64,000 nucleotides of DNA from Dyella sp. OK004 (GCF_900114495.1 NZ_FOZI01000001.1:1445469-1509468), one strand, 5' to 3'; shown: positions 52,841 through 61,378, numbered from the stretch's first letter. Numbers and translations are program-made. The notes: generated from the letters alone by a model not told the origin.

Positions 52841-52850
52841 GGGCCTGTGC

Positions 52851-53555
52851 TCAGGGTGCGTCGTGAAACCAGAGCTCCAGGCCGATCCGCTCACCGCCGC
52901 GCACCCGGCTGATCGCGTGCTTGAGGCTCACGCGGTAGTAGCCCTTGCTGCCCTTGCAGGGGCGCTGCGCGGTGGTGATGATCGCAGCATCGCCAAGCTT
53001 CAACGGCAACACCACCGGACGCGATTGCATACGTGGGCGTTGCTCGGTCATCACGAACTCGCCGCCGCTGAAATCCTCGCCGGGCGTCGACAGCAGTGCG
53101 ACCAGCTGCAACGGAAAGACGTGCTCGCCTTCTGTCTGCTGATGCAACGCCTGATAGTCGTGCTCGCGCAAACGGCTCAGGCTGGATCGCTGCCGCCGCT
53201 GGCCCGCCAGTTGGTTGAGCGCGATAAACGCATCCAGCTCATCGGGGTAGCGATAGCCGACCCCCAACGTTTCATTCCATCGGTTGGCGACGGGAGCGAG
53301 GTGGCGATAGAACGCTGCTTGCCATGTCGCCAATGGCTCCGGCAGCGGTTGCGCGAGATAAAAGAGATCGCCACTGCCCAGATCGCCCGATGCCAGGCTT
53401 TCGTGATGCCCGGCCTTCGCGGTACCGGTCCATGGCGGCAGGGCGCGTGCCTGGGCGGCATCGAACAGTCCGGGAAGCAAGGCGTAGCCTTCCTGGTCCA
53501 GCTGGGTGCCGACATCGGCCCAGTCGAGCCGATCGATCGAGGAAATCCCGCTCAC
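52851..53555 (-). CDS. 2OG-Fe(II) oxygenase-like, COG3826-type, paralogue 2, altered iron site
   Basis: 234 residues from a GTG at 53555, four bases after the ada stop; the longer in-frame version overlaps ada. The family pattern is clear (HVFPLQLVALLSTPGEDFSGGEFVMTEQRPR, distal His213, terminal LWFHDAP), but the iron motif reads HQQ (His138, Gln140) instead of HQD. Glu142 or Glu144 might substitute; otherwise the protein may lack catalysis or act on another co-factor geometry. It also lacks the GRGEYKYF segment of paralogues 1 and 3. Confidence 0.78.
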   Translation of the reverse strand: MSGISSIDRLDWADVGTQLDQEGYALLPGLFDAAQARALPPWTGTAKAGHHESLASGDLGSGDLFYLAQPLPEPLATWQAAFYRHLAPVANRWNETLGVGYRYPDELDAFIALNQLAGQRRQRSSLSRLREHDYQALHQQTEGEHVFPLQLVALLSTPGEDFSGGEFVMTEQRPRMQSRPVVLPLKLGDAAIITTAQRPCKGSKGYYRVSLKHAISRVRGGERIGLELWFHDAP

Positions 53556-53559
53556 GCGA

Positions 53560-54636
<1,077 letters not shown>

Positions 54637-54681
54637 GGCGAATGTCGTGGCATGTCTGATCGTGGGATCAGCTTAGGCGGC

Positions 54682-54719
54682 AATTCATTCGCAAGAACTC
54701 CGGTTCTTGCGAATGAATT
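54682..54719. promoter_or_regulatory. Palindrome of two Ada-box-like half sites
   Basis: AATTCATTCGCAAGAAC (54682-54698) is a perfect inverted repeat of 54703-54719, spacer TCCG. Each arm contains AAT-N6-GCAA, the form of the E. coli Ada box. It lies between the alkA-type stop and ada. It could also act as an alkA terminator, but has no T-run. Confidence 0.6.
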
Positions 54720-54726
54720 CCTATCG

Positions 54727-55374
54727 TCAATGTGCTGGCGCGCGCCACAGATACCAAGCGGCCACCGTGCGGTAAGGGCGCCAGCCCTGTCCCAGCTCGC
54801 GCAGCTGTTTCGGCGTCGGTGCCTGCGCCAGGCCCTTGAAGCGGCGATAGCCTTCGCGCACACCGTAGTCATCCACGGGTAGGATGTCGGAGCGCTCCAG
54901 CGTATAGATCAGGAACATCTCCACGGTCCAGCGTCCCACGCCGCGCAGCGATACCAGACGCTCGATCAGCGCCTCATCGTCCAGCTGCTGGGCATCGACC
55001 CGCGCCGGCACCACGCCATCCATCGTTGCCTGCGCGATACCGCGAATGGTGGCGAGCTTGGTAGCCGAGAAGCCGCAGGCACGCTGTTGTTCCTGGTCGG
55101 TCGCCAGCAATTGCTTCGGTGTGGGGAACGCCACGCCCGGATACAGAGCGAGCAAACGGCCAAGGATGGCGTCGCCTGCCTTGGCGTGCAGCTGCTGGTA
55201 GGCGATGGCGCGCACCAGTGCCTCGTAAGGCTCGCGCGCGGGCTTGGCCTCGAAGCGACAAGGGCCGACGGCCTTGATCAGCCGGGCCCAGTCGCTATCC
55301 AGTTTCGCCAGAAACCGCGCAGCGCGCCGATAGGCTTCGGGTGAAAGGTCGGCGGCAATCGCGGGTGTCGGCAA
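54727..55374 (-). CDS. alkA: DNA-3-methyladenine glycosylase II, AlkA type
   Basis: About 215 residues if it starts at the TTG at 55374, three bases after the ogt stop and eight after AGGA; the longer frame overlaps ogt. The helix-hairpin-helix motif LVSLRGVGRWTVEMFLIY and the catalytic Asp pair in DILPVDDYGVREG (about 168-169) identify an HhH-GPD glycosylase. It removes 3-methyladenine and related lesions to start base excision repair. The N-terminal TBP-like domain of E. coli AlkA is missing, as in many shorter MPG-II proteins. Confidence 0.9.
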   Translation of the reverse strand: MPTPAIAADLSPEAYRRAARFLAKLDSDWARLIKAVGPCRFEAKPAREPYEALVRAIAYQQLHAKAGDAILGRLLALYPGVAFPTPKQLLATDQEQQRACGFSATKLATIRGIAQATMDGVVPARVDAQQLDDEALIERLVSLRGVGRWTVEMFLIYTLERSDILPVDDYGVREGYRRFKGLAQAPTPKQLRELGQGWRPYRTVAAWYLWRAPAH

Positions 55375-55376
55375 GA

Positions 55377-55931
55377 TCAGAATCCTGGCAGCGAAGCGGT
55401 TTTCGGTGGAAGGGCCGGCCGTACTTGTATCGCCTTCTCGTGCTCGAGCAGCCAGCGCTTGCGATGCAAGCCCCAGGCATACCCCTTGAGGTCGCCGTTG
55501 CTCGCGATCACGCGGTGACAAGGTACGACGATGGCGATCGGATTTGCACCGTTGGCTGCGCCGATGTCAATCGCCGCACGGGGATCGGTAAAGCCCAGTG
55601 CGCGCGCCAGTTGGCCGTAGCTGACGGTAGTGCCGGCCGGGATGCGGCGCAGGGCGGCCCACACCTGTTGCTGCAGATCGGTGCCGGCGGTGGCCGTGGG
55701 CAATCCGTCGAGTGCTTCGAGCTCGCCGGCAAAGTACCGCGCCAGGGCGTCGGCGATGGCTACCGGAGCCGGCGCGTCGGCCAATTCGTAGCTGCCGTAG
55801 TGTTCGCGCAAACCGCGATGCAAGTGGGCCGAATGATCGGCGAAGTCCAGGGCACGAATGCGCCACTGCTCGTCGGTAACCAGCAGCATCGGGCCGAGCG
55901 GGGCATCCAGATGGCTCAGATAAAGCTTCAT
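55377..55931 (-). CDS. ogt: Methylated-DNA--protein-cysteine methyltransferase
   Basis: 184 residues. The N-terminal ribonuclease-like half (about 1-75) is followed by the DNA-binding part with TTVSYGQLARALG and acceptor Cys138 in VVPCHRVIASNGDLKGYAWG. It removes methyl groups from O6-methylguanine by suicide transfer. It is a second such enzyme besides the Ada C-domain. Same operon as the small 55943 gene (11-base gap) and alkA. Confidence 0.94.
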   Translation of the reverse strand: MKLYLSHLDAPLGPMLLVTDEQWRIRALDFADHSAHLHRGLREHYGSYELADAPAPVAIADALARYFAGELEALDGLPTATAGTDLQQQVWAALRRIPAGTTVSYGQLARALGFTDPRAAIDIGAANGANPIAIVVPCHRVIASNGDLKGYAWGLHRKRWLLEHEKAIQVRPALPPKTASLPGF

Positions 55932-55942
55932 GACGGCACTCC

Positions 55943-56170
55943 TCAGCGCAATCGGGTCACGCCGCTTTCGTTCAACTGAAAAACCTCGCCGCTATGGAAA
56001 TGCAGCTCGGTATGGCCGCGGTCGTTGATTCGCCAATAGGCGAAACCGGCATCCACGGATGCCTGAAAGTGCGCCGTGATCTCCCGTTGTGTCGTTTGCG
56101 CGTCATCCGCGGAACGGGCCGGAGCGGGTGGCCAGGTCATCGACACGGAAAGTGATCTCGGCGTTGGCAT
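55943..56170 (-). CDS. Small hypothetical protein in the repair island
   Basis: About 75 residues from an ATG at 56170 (a TTG at 56179 is also possible). The C-terminal half, FAYWRINDRGHTELHFHSGEVFQLNESGVTRLR, looks like a folded beta-rich domain, while the N-terminus is Pro/Ala-rich. It starts the small-ogt-alkA unit, with a degenerate operator copy 29-48 bases upstream. I do not recognise a family. Confidence 0.55.
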   Translation of the reverse strand: MPTPRSLSVSMTWPPAPARSADDAQTTQREITAHFQASVDAGFAYWRINDRGHTELHFHSGEVFQLNESGVTRLR

Positions 56171-56198
56171 GGGAGCCAAGATAGCGATTGCTGCCTCC

Positions 56199-56227
56199 GC
56201 AAAAACTCCGGCTCTTGCTGTCGAATC
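56199..56227. promoter_or_regulatory. Degenerate second copy of the ada palindrome
   Basis: GCAAAAACTCCGGCTCTTGC (56199-56218) matches the core before ada (54691-54710) at 18 of 20 positions. On one side, TTGC-N6-ATC nearly completes an Ada box. It precedes the small-ogt-alkA unit. Confidence 0.5.
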
Positions 56228-56237
56228 CGCCGCTGCG

Positions 56238-56954
56238 TCAGCGTGCGTCGTGAAAGATCAGGCCCACGGTATGACGATGGCCACGGCGGATGCGGCTGAC
56301 GCCGTGGCGCATGGCCACTTTGCGGGTGCCACCGCGCTTGCCCGCGGCCGGGCGCTGGTTCACGGTGAATACCACCGCATCGCCCTGGCGCAACGAAACC
56401 ACGTCGGCGCGCTGCCCGGAAGCGGCCTGCTCGGTCATCACGAACTCGCCGCCACTGAAATCCTTGCCGGGCTCGGATAGCAGAATCGCCACCTGCAACG
56501 GAAAGACATGATCACCATACAGATCCTGGTGCAGGCAGTTGTAGTCGCCCTCGCCGTACTCGAGCATCAGCGGCGTAGGCCGCGTTTGCCCGGCTTGATG
56601 GCATCGTTTCAGAAAGTCATCCAGGTCGCCCGGATATTGCACATCGATACCCAGCTGCCGGTTCCAGCGATTGGCGACAGGCGCCAGCCGCGGATACAGC
56701 GCGTGGCGCAATTCGTCGAGCAGCGGCGGCAGGGGGTAGGCGAAGTACTTGTATTCGCCGCGCCCGAAGCCGTGACGAGCCATCACGACGCGAGCGCGGT
56801 AGACCTCATCACGTGGGTACAGCGCGGCCAGCTGTGTGCATTGCGCGGCACTGAGCAGGCGCGGCAATACGGCATTGCCGTGGGCGTCGAGCGACTGTTC
56901 GGCGCCGACCCAATCCTGCATGGCAACGAGCTGATCGGTCGGTGTGCTTGCCAT
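56238..56954 (-). CDS. 2OG-Fe(II) oxygenase, COG3826-type, paralogue 3
   Basis: 238 residues from the ATG at 56954, eight bases after AAGGAG. Iron ligands His142 and Asp144 lie in CLHQDLYGDHVFPLQ, the distal His is 217, and the FSGGEFVMTEQ and terminal LIFHDAR segments are family marks. It is closer to paralogue 1 than to paralogue 2, sharing HGFGRGEYKYFAYPLP-type sequence. It is the first repair gene of the island; the upstream 190 bases hold a third, weak operator-like core (GAACTCCGG at 57060-57068). Confidence 0.82.
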   Translation of the reverse strand: MASTPTDQLVAMQDWVGAEQSLDAHGNAVLPRLLSAAQCTQLAALYPRDEVYRARVVMARHGFGRGEYKYFAYPLPPLLDELRHALYPRLAPVANRWNRQLGIDVQYPGDLDDFLKRCHQAGQTRPTPLMLEYGEGDYNCLHQDLYGDHVFPLQVAILLSEPGKDFSGGEFVMTEQAASGQRADVVSLRQGDAVVFTVNQRPAAGKRGGTRKVAMRHGVSRIRRGHRHTVGLIFHDAR

Positions 56955-57144
56955 CACGCGCGCTCCTTGGCGGAGACTGGATGTAGAACTGGTATGCATC
57001 GTCTTTCATCGAGCCGTTTGGGGGAGTGCGCGATGACGATAACCCACGCGGTGGCCTCTGGAACTCCGGAAAAGAGAGGTGCAATTTTTCAGCGAAACGC
57101 GACCCACGGGTTTTCGACGTGAGGTGGTACCGCTTTCCGCCGTT

Positions 57145-58920
57145 TCAGGCTTCGACCAGACTACCGTCCTCGGTATCGGAAATGACGCGATTGCGTCCGG
57201 TACGCTTGGCACGATAGAGCGCCGCATCCGCTTCCCTGCACAATCGCTGCAACCCGTAGCCGGAGCTGTCGGTAGAGGCCAGGCCGACGCTGGCGGAAAA
57301 CGATATGACACCCCCGTCTGCATCGACCGGCGCCGCTTGAATGGCCGTCCGAATGCGATCGGCGATGGCCTTGCCCTGGTCGCGGGAACAGTCGAGCAGT
57401 AGGATGCCGAATTCCTCGCCCCCCAGGCGGCCGAACAGATCGGCGGGGCGCAGGTGCTGCTCGCAGACAGCGACAGTGCGCTTGAGCACGGCATCGCCCA
57501 TGGCGTGTCCATGCGTGTCATTGACCTGCTTGAAGTAGTCCATGTCGATGAAGATCAGGCAGGCGGCACCATGTTTTTTCTCCAGCAGGCGCAGGGCGCG
57601 GTCGGCCTCGCTGATGAAGTGCTGATGGTTGAAGATGCCGGTAAGCCCGTCCTGGCTGGACAGCTTCTTGAAGCGAAGCTGCGAGCGCTTGATGCGGAGC
57701 AGCCAGAAGACGATGGATGCCAGGACCAGCAGCAAAAGGACGATGTAGAGCCGGCTGGTCTCTACGGCCTTGGTGCCCAGTGCCTGCTGCAGCCGCAGAA
57801 TACTGTTCTGCTTGCTCAGGCTTTCCGTCTCAAGCTTCTGCACAAGGGTGTGCTGCTGGGTCATCTCGTAGGCCAGCGTACGAGCGCTGACGTCATTGAG
57901 ATAACCCTTGTCCTGGATCACATATTGTTCGTAGTACGCGAGCGCGGCGCCGTCGTTCCCATGCTTCTTTTCGATCTGGTACAGCACCTCGTAGACCACT
58001 CTCAGCCACTCGCTTATGTCACCCGGTCGGCCCAAGGCTATGGCGTCGAGTGCGGCCTTTTTCGCTTCGTTGTCGTTGCCCAGTTTTGCATAGGCCTGCG
58101 CTCGTTCCGCCTGTGAAGACAGTAGATGAAAATGGTACCGGCTGGTGCGAATGCTGGGGGCGATGCGGTCAAGTAGTGCCAAGGCTTTATCTGGTTGACT
58201 CTCGTCCAGGTAAAGGCTGCTTAGCACCAGCCACATGCTGTTGGTGGCGATGGGTTGTCCGGCCACTACGCAAGCATCAATAGCCTGATGGAGTATCGGG
58301 CTGGAGGATATCAGTCGTTTGCTGTTGTAAAGCGCGGCGACCTGCAGGTTTAGAGGAAGGCATGCCGTCTCACCAGGAGGCATGGCGTCCTCCATCATGC
58401 GTGCGTACTTGATAGCGAGATCGGTTTGTCCGGCAAAGTCCAGCATCTGCGACAGGTACATCAGGGTCGCGTAGCGAACGTGAGGATCGCTAATCTTTGG
58501 TAATGCAGTTGTCAGGCGATTGGCCAGAGCAAAGGCTTCGTCGTAACGTTGATTGGTGCCAAGGTTATACAAGAGCAGCGCAGACGCCTTGCCCACCAGC
58601 GTCACGTCGCCGGAGTGATCAATCACTTCGCGGAGCTGAATTTCAGACTGGGCGTAGTCGCCTCTGAACATGGTTTCCCATGCATCGAGATATCGCAGAT
58701 ACCATTGCTCGCGCTGAGTCAGGCGCGGCGTTTCTCGATGAATCTGCTCCAGCATTTGCACGAACTGAGGATGATCTTTCGTGCGAAGACTCTCGGTCTG
58801 CTCAAGGAATGCCGTCGGGTTCGTAGCGGGCGTGACGGCATGGGCCGGCTGCACGAGCACACTCCAGGCCATGCCAATTAATGCAGACCATGACCAGAAG
58901 TGGCGCGTCAGCCGGCGCAC
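57145..58920 (-). CDS. Diguanylate cyclase with periplasmic TPR sensor
   Basis: 591 residues from a GTG at 58920. Signal/anchor segment (MRRLTRHFWSWSALIGMAWSVLVQPAHA after start), a helical TPR-like region (about 35-370), a membrane helix (about 388-406), and a GGDEF domain (about 420-580) with intact GGEEF in RLGGEEFG and the DMDYFKQVNDTHGH metal site. It makes cyclic di-GMP. It starts 11 bases after the borosin-precursor-like gene, without a visible ribosome site. Confidence 0.92.
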   Translation of the reverse strand: MRRLTRHFWSWSALIGMAWSVLVQPAHAVTPATNPTAFLEQTESLRTKDHPQFVQMLEQIHRETPRLTQREQWYLRYLDAWETMFRGDYAQSEIQLREVIDHSGDVTLVGKASALLLYNLGTNQRYDEAFALANRLTTALPKISDPHVRYATLMYLSQMLDFAGQTDLAIKYARMMEDAMPPGETACLPLNLQVAALYNSKRLISSSPILHQAIDACVVAGQPIATNSMWLVLSSLYLDESQPDKALALLDRIAPSIRTSRYHFHLLSSQAERAQAYAKLGNDNEAKKAALDAIALGRPGDISEWLRVVYEVLYQIEKKHGNDGAALAYYEQYVIQDKGYLNDVSARTLAYEMTQQHTLVQKLETESLSKQNSILRLQQALGTKAVETSRLYIVLLLLVLASIVFWLLRIKRSQLRFKKLSSQDGLTGIFNHQHFISEADRALRLLEKKHGAACLIFIDMDYFKQVNDTHGHAMGDAVLKRTVAVCEQHLRPADLFGRLGGEEFGILLLDCSRDQGKAIADRIRTAIQAAPVDADGGVISFSASVGLASTDSSGYGLQRLCREADAALYRAKRTGRNRVISDTEDGSLVEA

Positions 58921-58931
58921 GTGGGCTGTAT

Positions 58932-59228
58932 TTATCGATCAGGGAGAGATTGGCCGCTATCGGGAGCCGGCTCAGTGGGTTGCTCAGTGTCGCCACCCTC
59001 CTCGGGCTCGTCTTCCTCACGGCATGGGCCCTGAGTGCCTTGAGGTGGCTCCATGGGCTTGTGTCCAAGCTCGTTGAATAGCCATTTGTTGTCACCAGTC
59101 GCTACCGCGGTAGTGAGGCCGTCGGACGCTTGTGCCTGCTCAAGTGCCTTGGCTAGTTCTTCAGCCGATGCATGACGCAGCGAGGCGTCACGGCCGATAG
59201 CTTCCAGCAATTCAATCGTGTCTGCCAT
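58932..59228 (-). CDS. Putative borosin precursor peptide (SonA-like leader)
   Basis: 98 residues. Residues 1-54 are helical and carry IGRDASL (11-17) and AVATGD (41-46), which align in order and spacing with the borosin-binding domain of Shewanella SonA (recalled as LGQDAQL and AVMTGD). Residues 55-98 would be the core region, but are Pro/Glu/Gly-rich with one Cys (69), unlike the hydrophobic cores known. AGGGG precedes the ATG. The N-methyltransferase gene lies upstream in the same direction. If the tail is not modified, the protein might be a partner rather than a substrate. Confidence 0.62.
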   Translation of the reverse strand: MADTIELLEAIGRDASLRHASAEELAKALEQAQASDGLTTAVATGDNKWLFNELGHKPMEPPQGTQGPCREEDEPEEGGDTEQPTEPAPDSGQSLPDR

Positions 59229-59266
59229 GTGTTTCCCCTGTTTCCTGTCATTGCAGCTTGATGGGC

Positions 59267-59407
59267 CTATCCCATCGGTAGCGTGCGGTTCTTGAATCGA
59301 TAAAGCGTGGTGTCGGTCTTCATCGACACTTCCTGGTAGCAGAGTGTGAGACGGGACTGTCCTTCAAAGATGCGATATTGCTGGAGCGATTGAAGGATTA
59401 CCCCCAT
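59267..59407 (-). CDS. 46-aa ORF between methyltransferase and precursor
   Basis: A short frame of 46 codons with GGGG-type ribosome site six to eight bases before its ATG, 13 bases after the methyltransferase stop. The product begins MGVILQSLQQYRIFEG and ends YRFKNRTLPMG; it is basic with aromatic residues, has one Cys and no membrane segment. Lower GC than the flanks, like the rest of the cluster. No family recognised. Confidence 0.5.
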   Translation of the reverse strand: MGVILQSLQQYRIFEGQSRLTLCYQEVSMKTDTTLYRFKNRTLPMG

Positions 59408-59420
59408 GTCAGCCCCTGCC

Positions 59421-60257
59421 TTACGCCAAAGCATCTGTCTTGCTCAGCTCATCTAATGCCGCCAAACGCTCTTGCATAGCGTGATTCGGTATCAAGGATT
59501 CTGCCGGGGGCAACACCACTGACTCCTCGGAGGTCAATGGGACATGAGGTAGATCACGCAGGGCAACGCGACGAATGCGGGGCTTCTCGATCGGCAACGT
59601 TGCTCCGCGATAAATAATCACTTCATGGTCGAGCGAATAATCCTGACTGAGTTGATCTACTAGCACTTGGCGATATGCTGGTCCGGTCTGGAAGCGTGTC
59701 ATCGAAAGATCGCCGACCAAGCCGACCTGCCACAGCACCAGATAACCGGTGGGGTCGATGCGTCGTTTATACAAAAGCAGCTGCGTAGCCTCGAAGTGCT
59801 GACAGCCGTAACGGCCCGGATCGATCCCCAGATCGGCATAGAGGCAATCTTCAGCGGAAATGCCTGGCTCCATGTGCGCGGCGAAACCTTCTGCTCGCGC
59901 AACCTCGATGACCTTGTGCGGTGACCACGCAAAAATGCCTGGATGCCCATAAAACACTCCGCAGACACGCTTGTCGGCGCGGACTTCCGTCATCATCAGG
60001 TTGACCCATTGCTTATAGGTCTTCAGCCGCGACTTGCCCTCCTGATAGTAGGGTTGGAGGCTGCGGACATCCGGGTGCATGCGCTGCAACCACATCTCCA
60101 CCACGCCATCGGAAAGCCCGGCGAAGATCACGTCCGCTTGCTCAATATGGCTGCGCGCCAGCGGTGTGAGGTGGGAGCCCAAAGTCATGCCCATGCCGAC
60201 GCAGGCCAGGCTGCCGCGGCGCGCATCGTTCGATGGCGGAAGAGGGAGTGTTGTCAT
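59421..60257 (-). CDS. Split borosin peptide alpha-N-methyltransferase (SonM-like)
   Basis: 278 residues from the ATG at 60257. The tetrapyrrole-methylase fold is clear: SLACVGMGMTLGSHLTPLAR at the N-terminus, the SAM site region CGVFYGHPGIFAW (99-111), and MEPGISAEDCLYADLGIDPG (129-148). The loop YYQEGKSRLKTY supplies Tyr70/71, Arg78 and Tyr81 in positions comparable to the catalytic residues of OphMA and SonM. These enzymes methylate backbone amides of a partner peptide. Neighbouring small genes support the borosin call over cobalamin or siroheme methylation. Confidence 0.85.
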   Translation of the reverse strand: MTTLPLPPSNDARRGSLACVGMGMTLGSHLTPLARSHIEQADVIFAGLSDGVVEMWLQRMHPDVRSLQPYYQEGKSRLKTYKQWVNLMMTEVRADKRVCGVFYGHPGIFAWSPHKVIEVARAEGFAAHMEPGISAEDCLYADLGIDPGRYGCQHFEATQLLLYKRRIDPTGYLVLWQVGLVGDLSMTRFQTGPAYRQVLVDQLSQDYSLDHEVIIYRGATLPIEKPRIRRVALRDLPHVPLTSEESVVLPPAESLIPNHAMQERLAALDELSKTDALA

Positions 60258-60332
60258 CGCGTGATAGTAGGGCAATTTTCTGAAGCCAGAACATGGCCAG
60301 AGGAACTAACGGCCAGCTGCCCAGGCCCTCTA

Positions 60333-60368
60333 TTGCACCAATCAGATGCATTGCCCATGATGGTGCAA
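60333..60368. promoter_or_regulatory. Tandem NtrC-type sites before ntrB
   Basis: Two adjacent 18-base dyads, TTGCACCAATCAGATGCA (60333-60350) and TTGCCCATGATGGTGCAA (60351-60368), reach the ntrB start codon. The outer ATTGCACCA/TGGTGCAAT (60332-60340, 60361-60369) is a perfect inverted repeat. Position suggests repression of ntrBC by its own product. Confidence 0.6.
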
Positions 60369-61378
60369 TGGACACGATGCCTTGGCGCACTTGGGCGGAG
60401 CAGATGTCGACGGGCCTGGCCTTGGTCGATGCGCAGCTGCGCGTGGCCTGGATCAATCCAGCGCTGGCTGAGTGGCTGGAGACGGGGCCACGCAGTGCGG
60501 TGGGGCAGCCGTTGGGGCTGCTGCTGCACGAACCGGACTGGCTGGCGCAGGTTACGCGTGCGGTGGCGGAGCAGCGCGCCATGCAGTTGCGCGGGGTGGC
60601 CCTGGTGCCGGGGCGTGGGCGCGGGGTATCGGTCGACATCAGTCTGCAGCCGCTGGACGAGCATCACTTGCTGCTGGAAGTGCATGCGTTGGCTGAAGCC
60701 TCGCCGGGTGCTTCGCCGTTGTCGGCGACGCTGCGCGGTTTCGCACATGAGGTGAAGAATCCGCTGGCGGGTTTGCGTGGCGCGGCGCAGCTATTGCAGC
60801 GGCGCGTAGGCGACGAGGATCTGAAATCGCTGGCCGGCCTGGTGATTGCCGAGGCCGACCGGCTCACCTCGCTGGCGAATCGTTTGTTGCATCACGACGG
60901 CGCACCGCGGCTGGCACTGGTGAATATCCATGAGCGGCTGGAGCAGCTGTGCGATCTGTTGCAGGCCGAGCCGGAGCCACCGCAGTTGCGCCACGACTAC
61001 GACCCAAGCCTGCCAGATGTGATGGGCGATGCGGATCGCCTGCAACAGATTCTGCTCAACCTTGCACGCAACGCGATCGAAGCCGGGGCGCGCACGCTGA
61101 TATTGCGCACGCGCGTCGAGCATGGCTTGCGCGTTGGCGAGCGCGTGTTGCGCACGGCCTTGCGTGTGGATGTGATCGACGATGGCCCGGGTGTGCCACC
61201 GGCGTTGCGCGACACCTTGTTTGAACCGCTGGTTTCCGGCCGCGCCGATGGCAGCGGCCTGGGCCTGGCGCTGGCGCGCGAGATCGCGCGCGAGCACGGT
61301 GGCGAACTGCGTTTCGTCAGCCGGCCGGGCGAGACGGTGTTCTCTTTGTATCTGCCGCTGGAGCGTCCACATGAGTAA
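60368..61378 (+). CDS. ntrB: Nitrogen regulation sensor kinase NtrB
   Basis: 336 residues from the ATG at 60368 (a second ATG at 60377 is possible). A PAS-like domain (about 8-105) is followed by the H-box GFAHEVKNPLAGLRGAAQLL and a HATPase domain with N-box (LNLARNAIEAGA), DDGPGVPP and GSGLGLALAREI. A cytosolic kinase that phosphorylates NtrC under nitrogen limitation and is controlled by PII. It overlaps ntrC by eight bases. Confidence 0.94.
   Translation: MDTMPWRTWAEQMSTGLALVDAQLRVAWINPALAEWLETGPRSAVGQPLGLLLHEPDWLAQVTRAVAEQRAMQLRGVALVPGRGRGVSVDISLQPLDEHHLLLEVHALAEASPGASPLSATLRGFAHEVKNPLAGLRGAAQLLQRRVGDEDLKSLAGLVIAEADRLTSLANRLLHHDGAPRLALVNIHERLEQLCDLLQAEPEPPQLRHDYDPSLPDVMGDADRLQQILLNLARNAIEAGARTLILRTRVEHGLRVGERVLRTALRVDVIDDGPGVPPALRDTLFEPLVSGRADGSGLGLALAREIAREHGGELRFVSRPGETVFSLYLPLERPHE

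Noticed and set aside
59421..60257. The tetrapyrrole-methylase-fold protein as a cobalamin or siroheme methyltransferase
   Set aside because: No cobalamin or siroheme genes are near, and the YYQEGKSRLKTY loop and MEPGISAEDCLYADLGIDPG segment fit SonM/OphMA-type peptide methyltransferases better.
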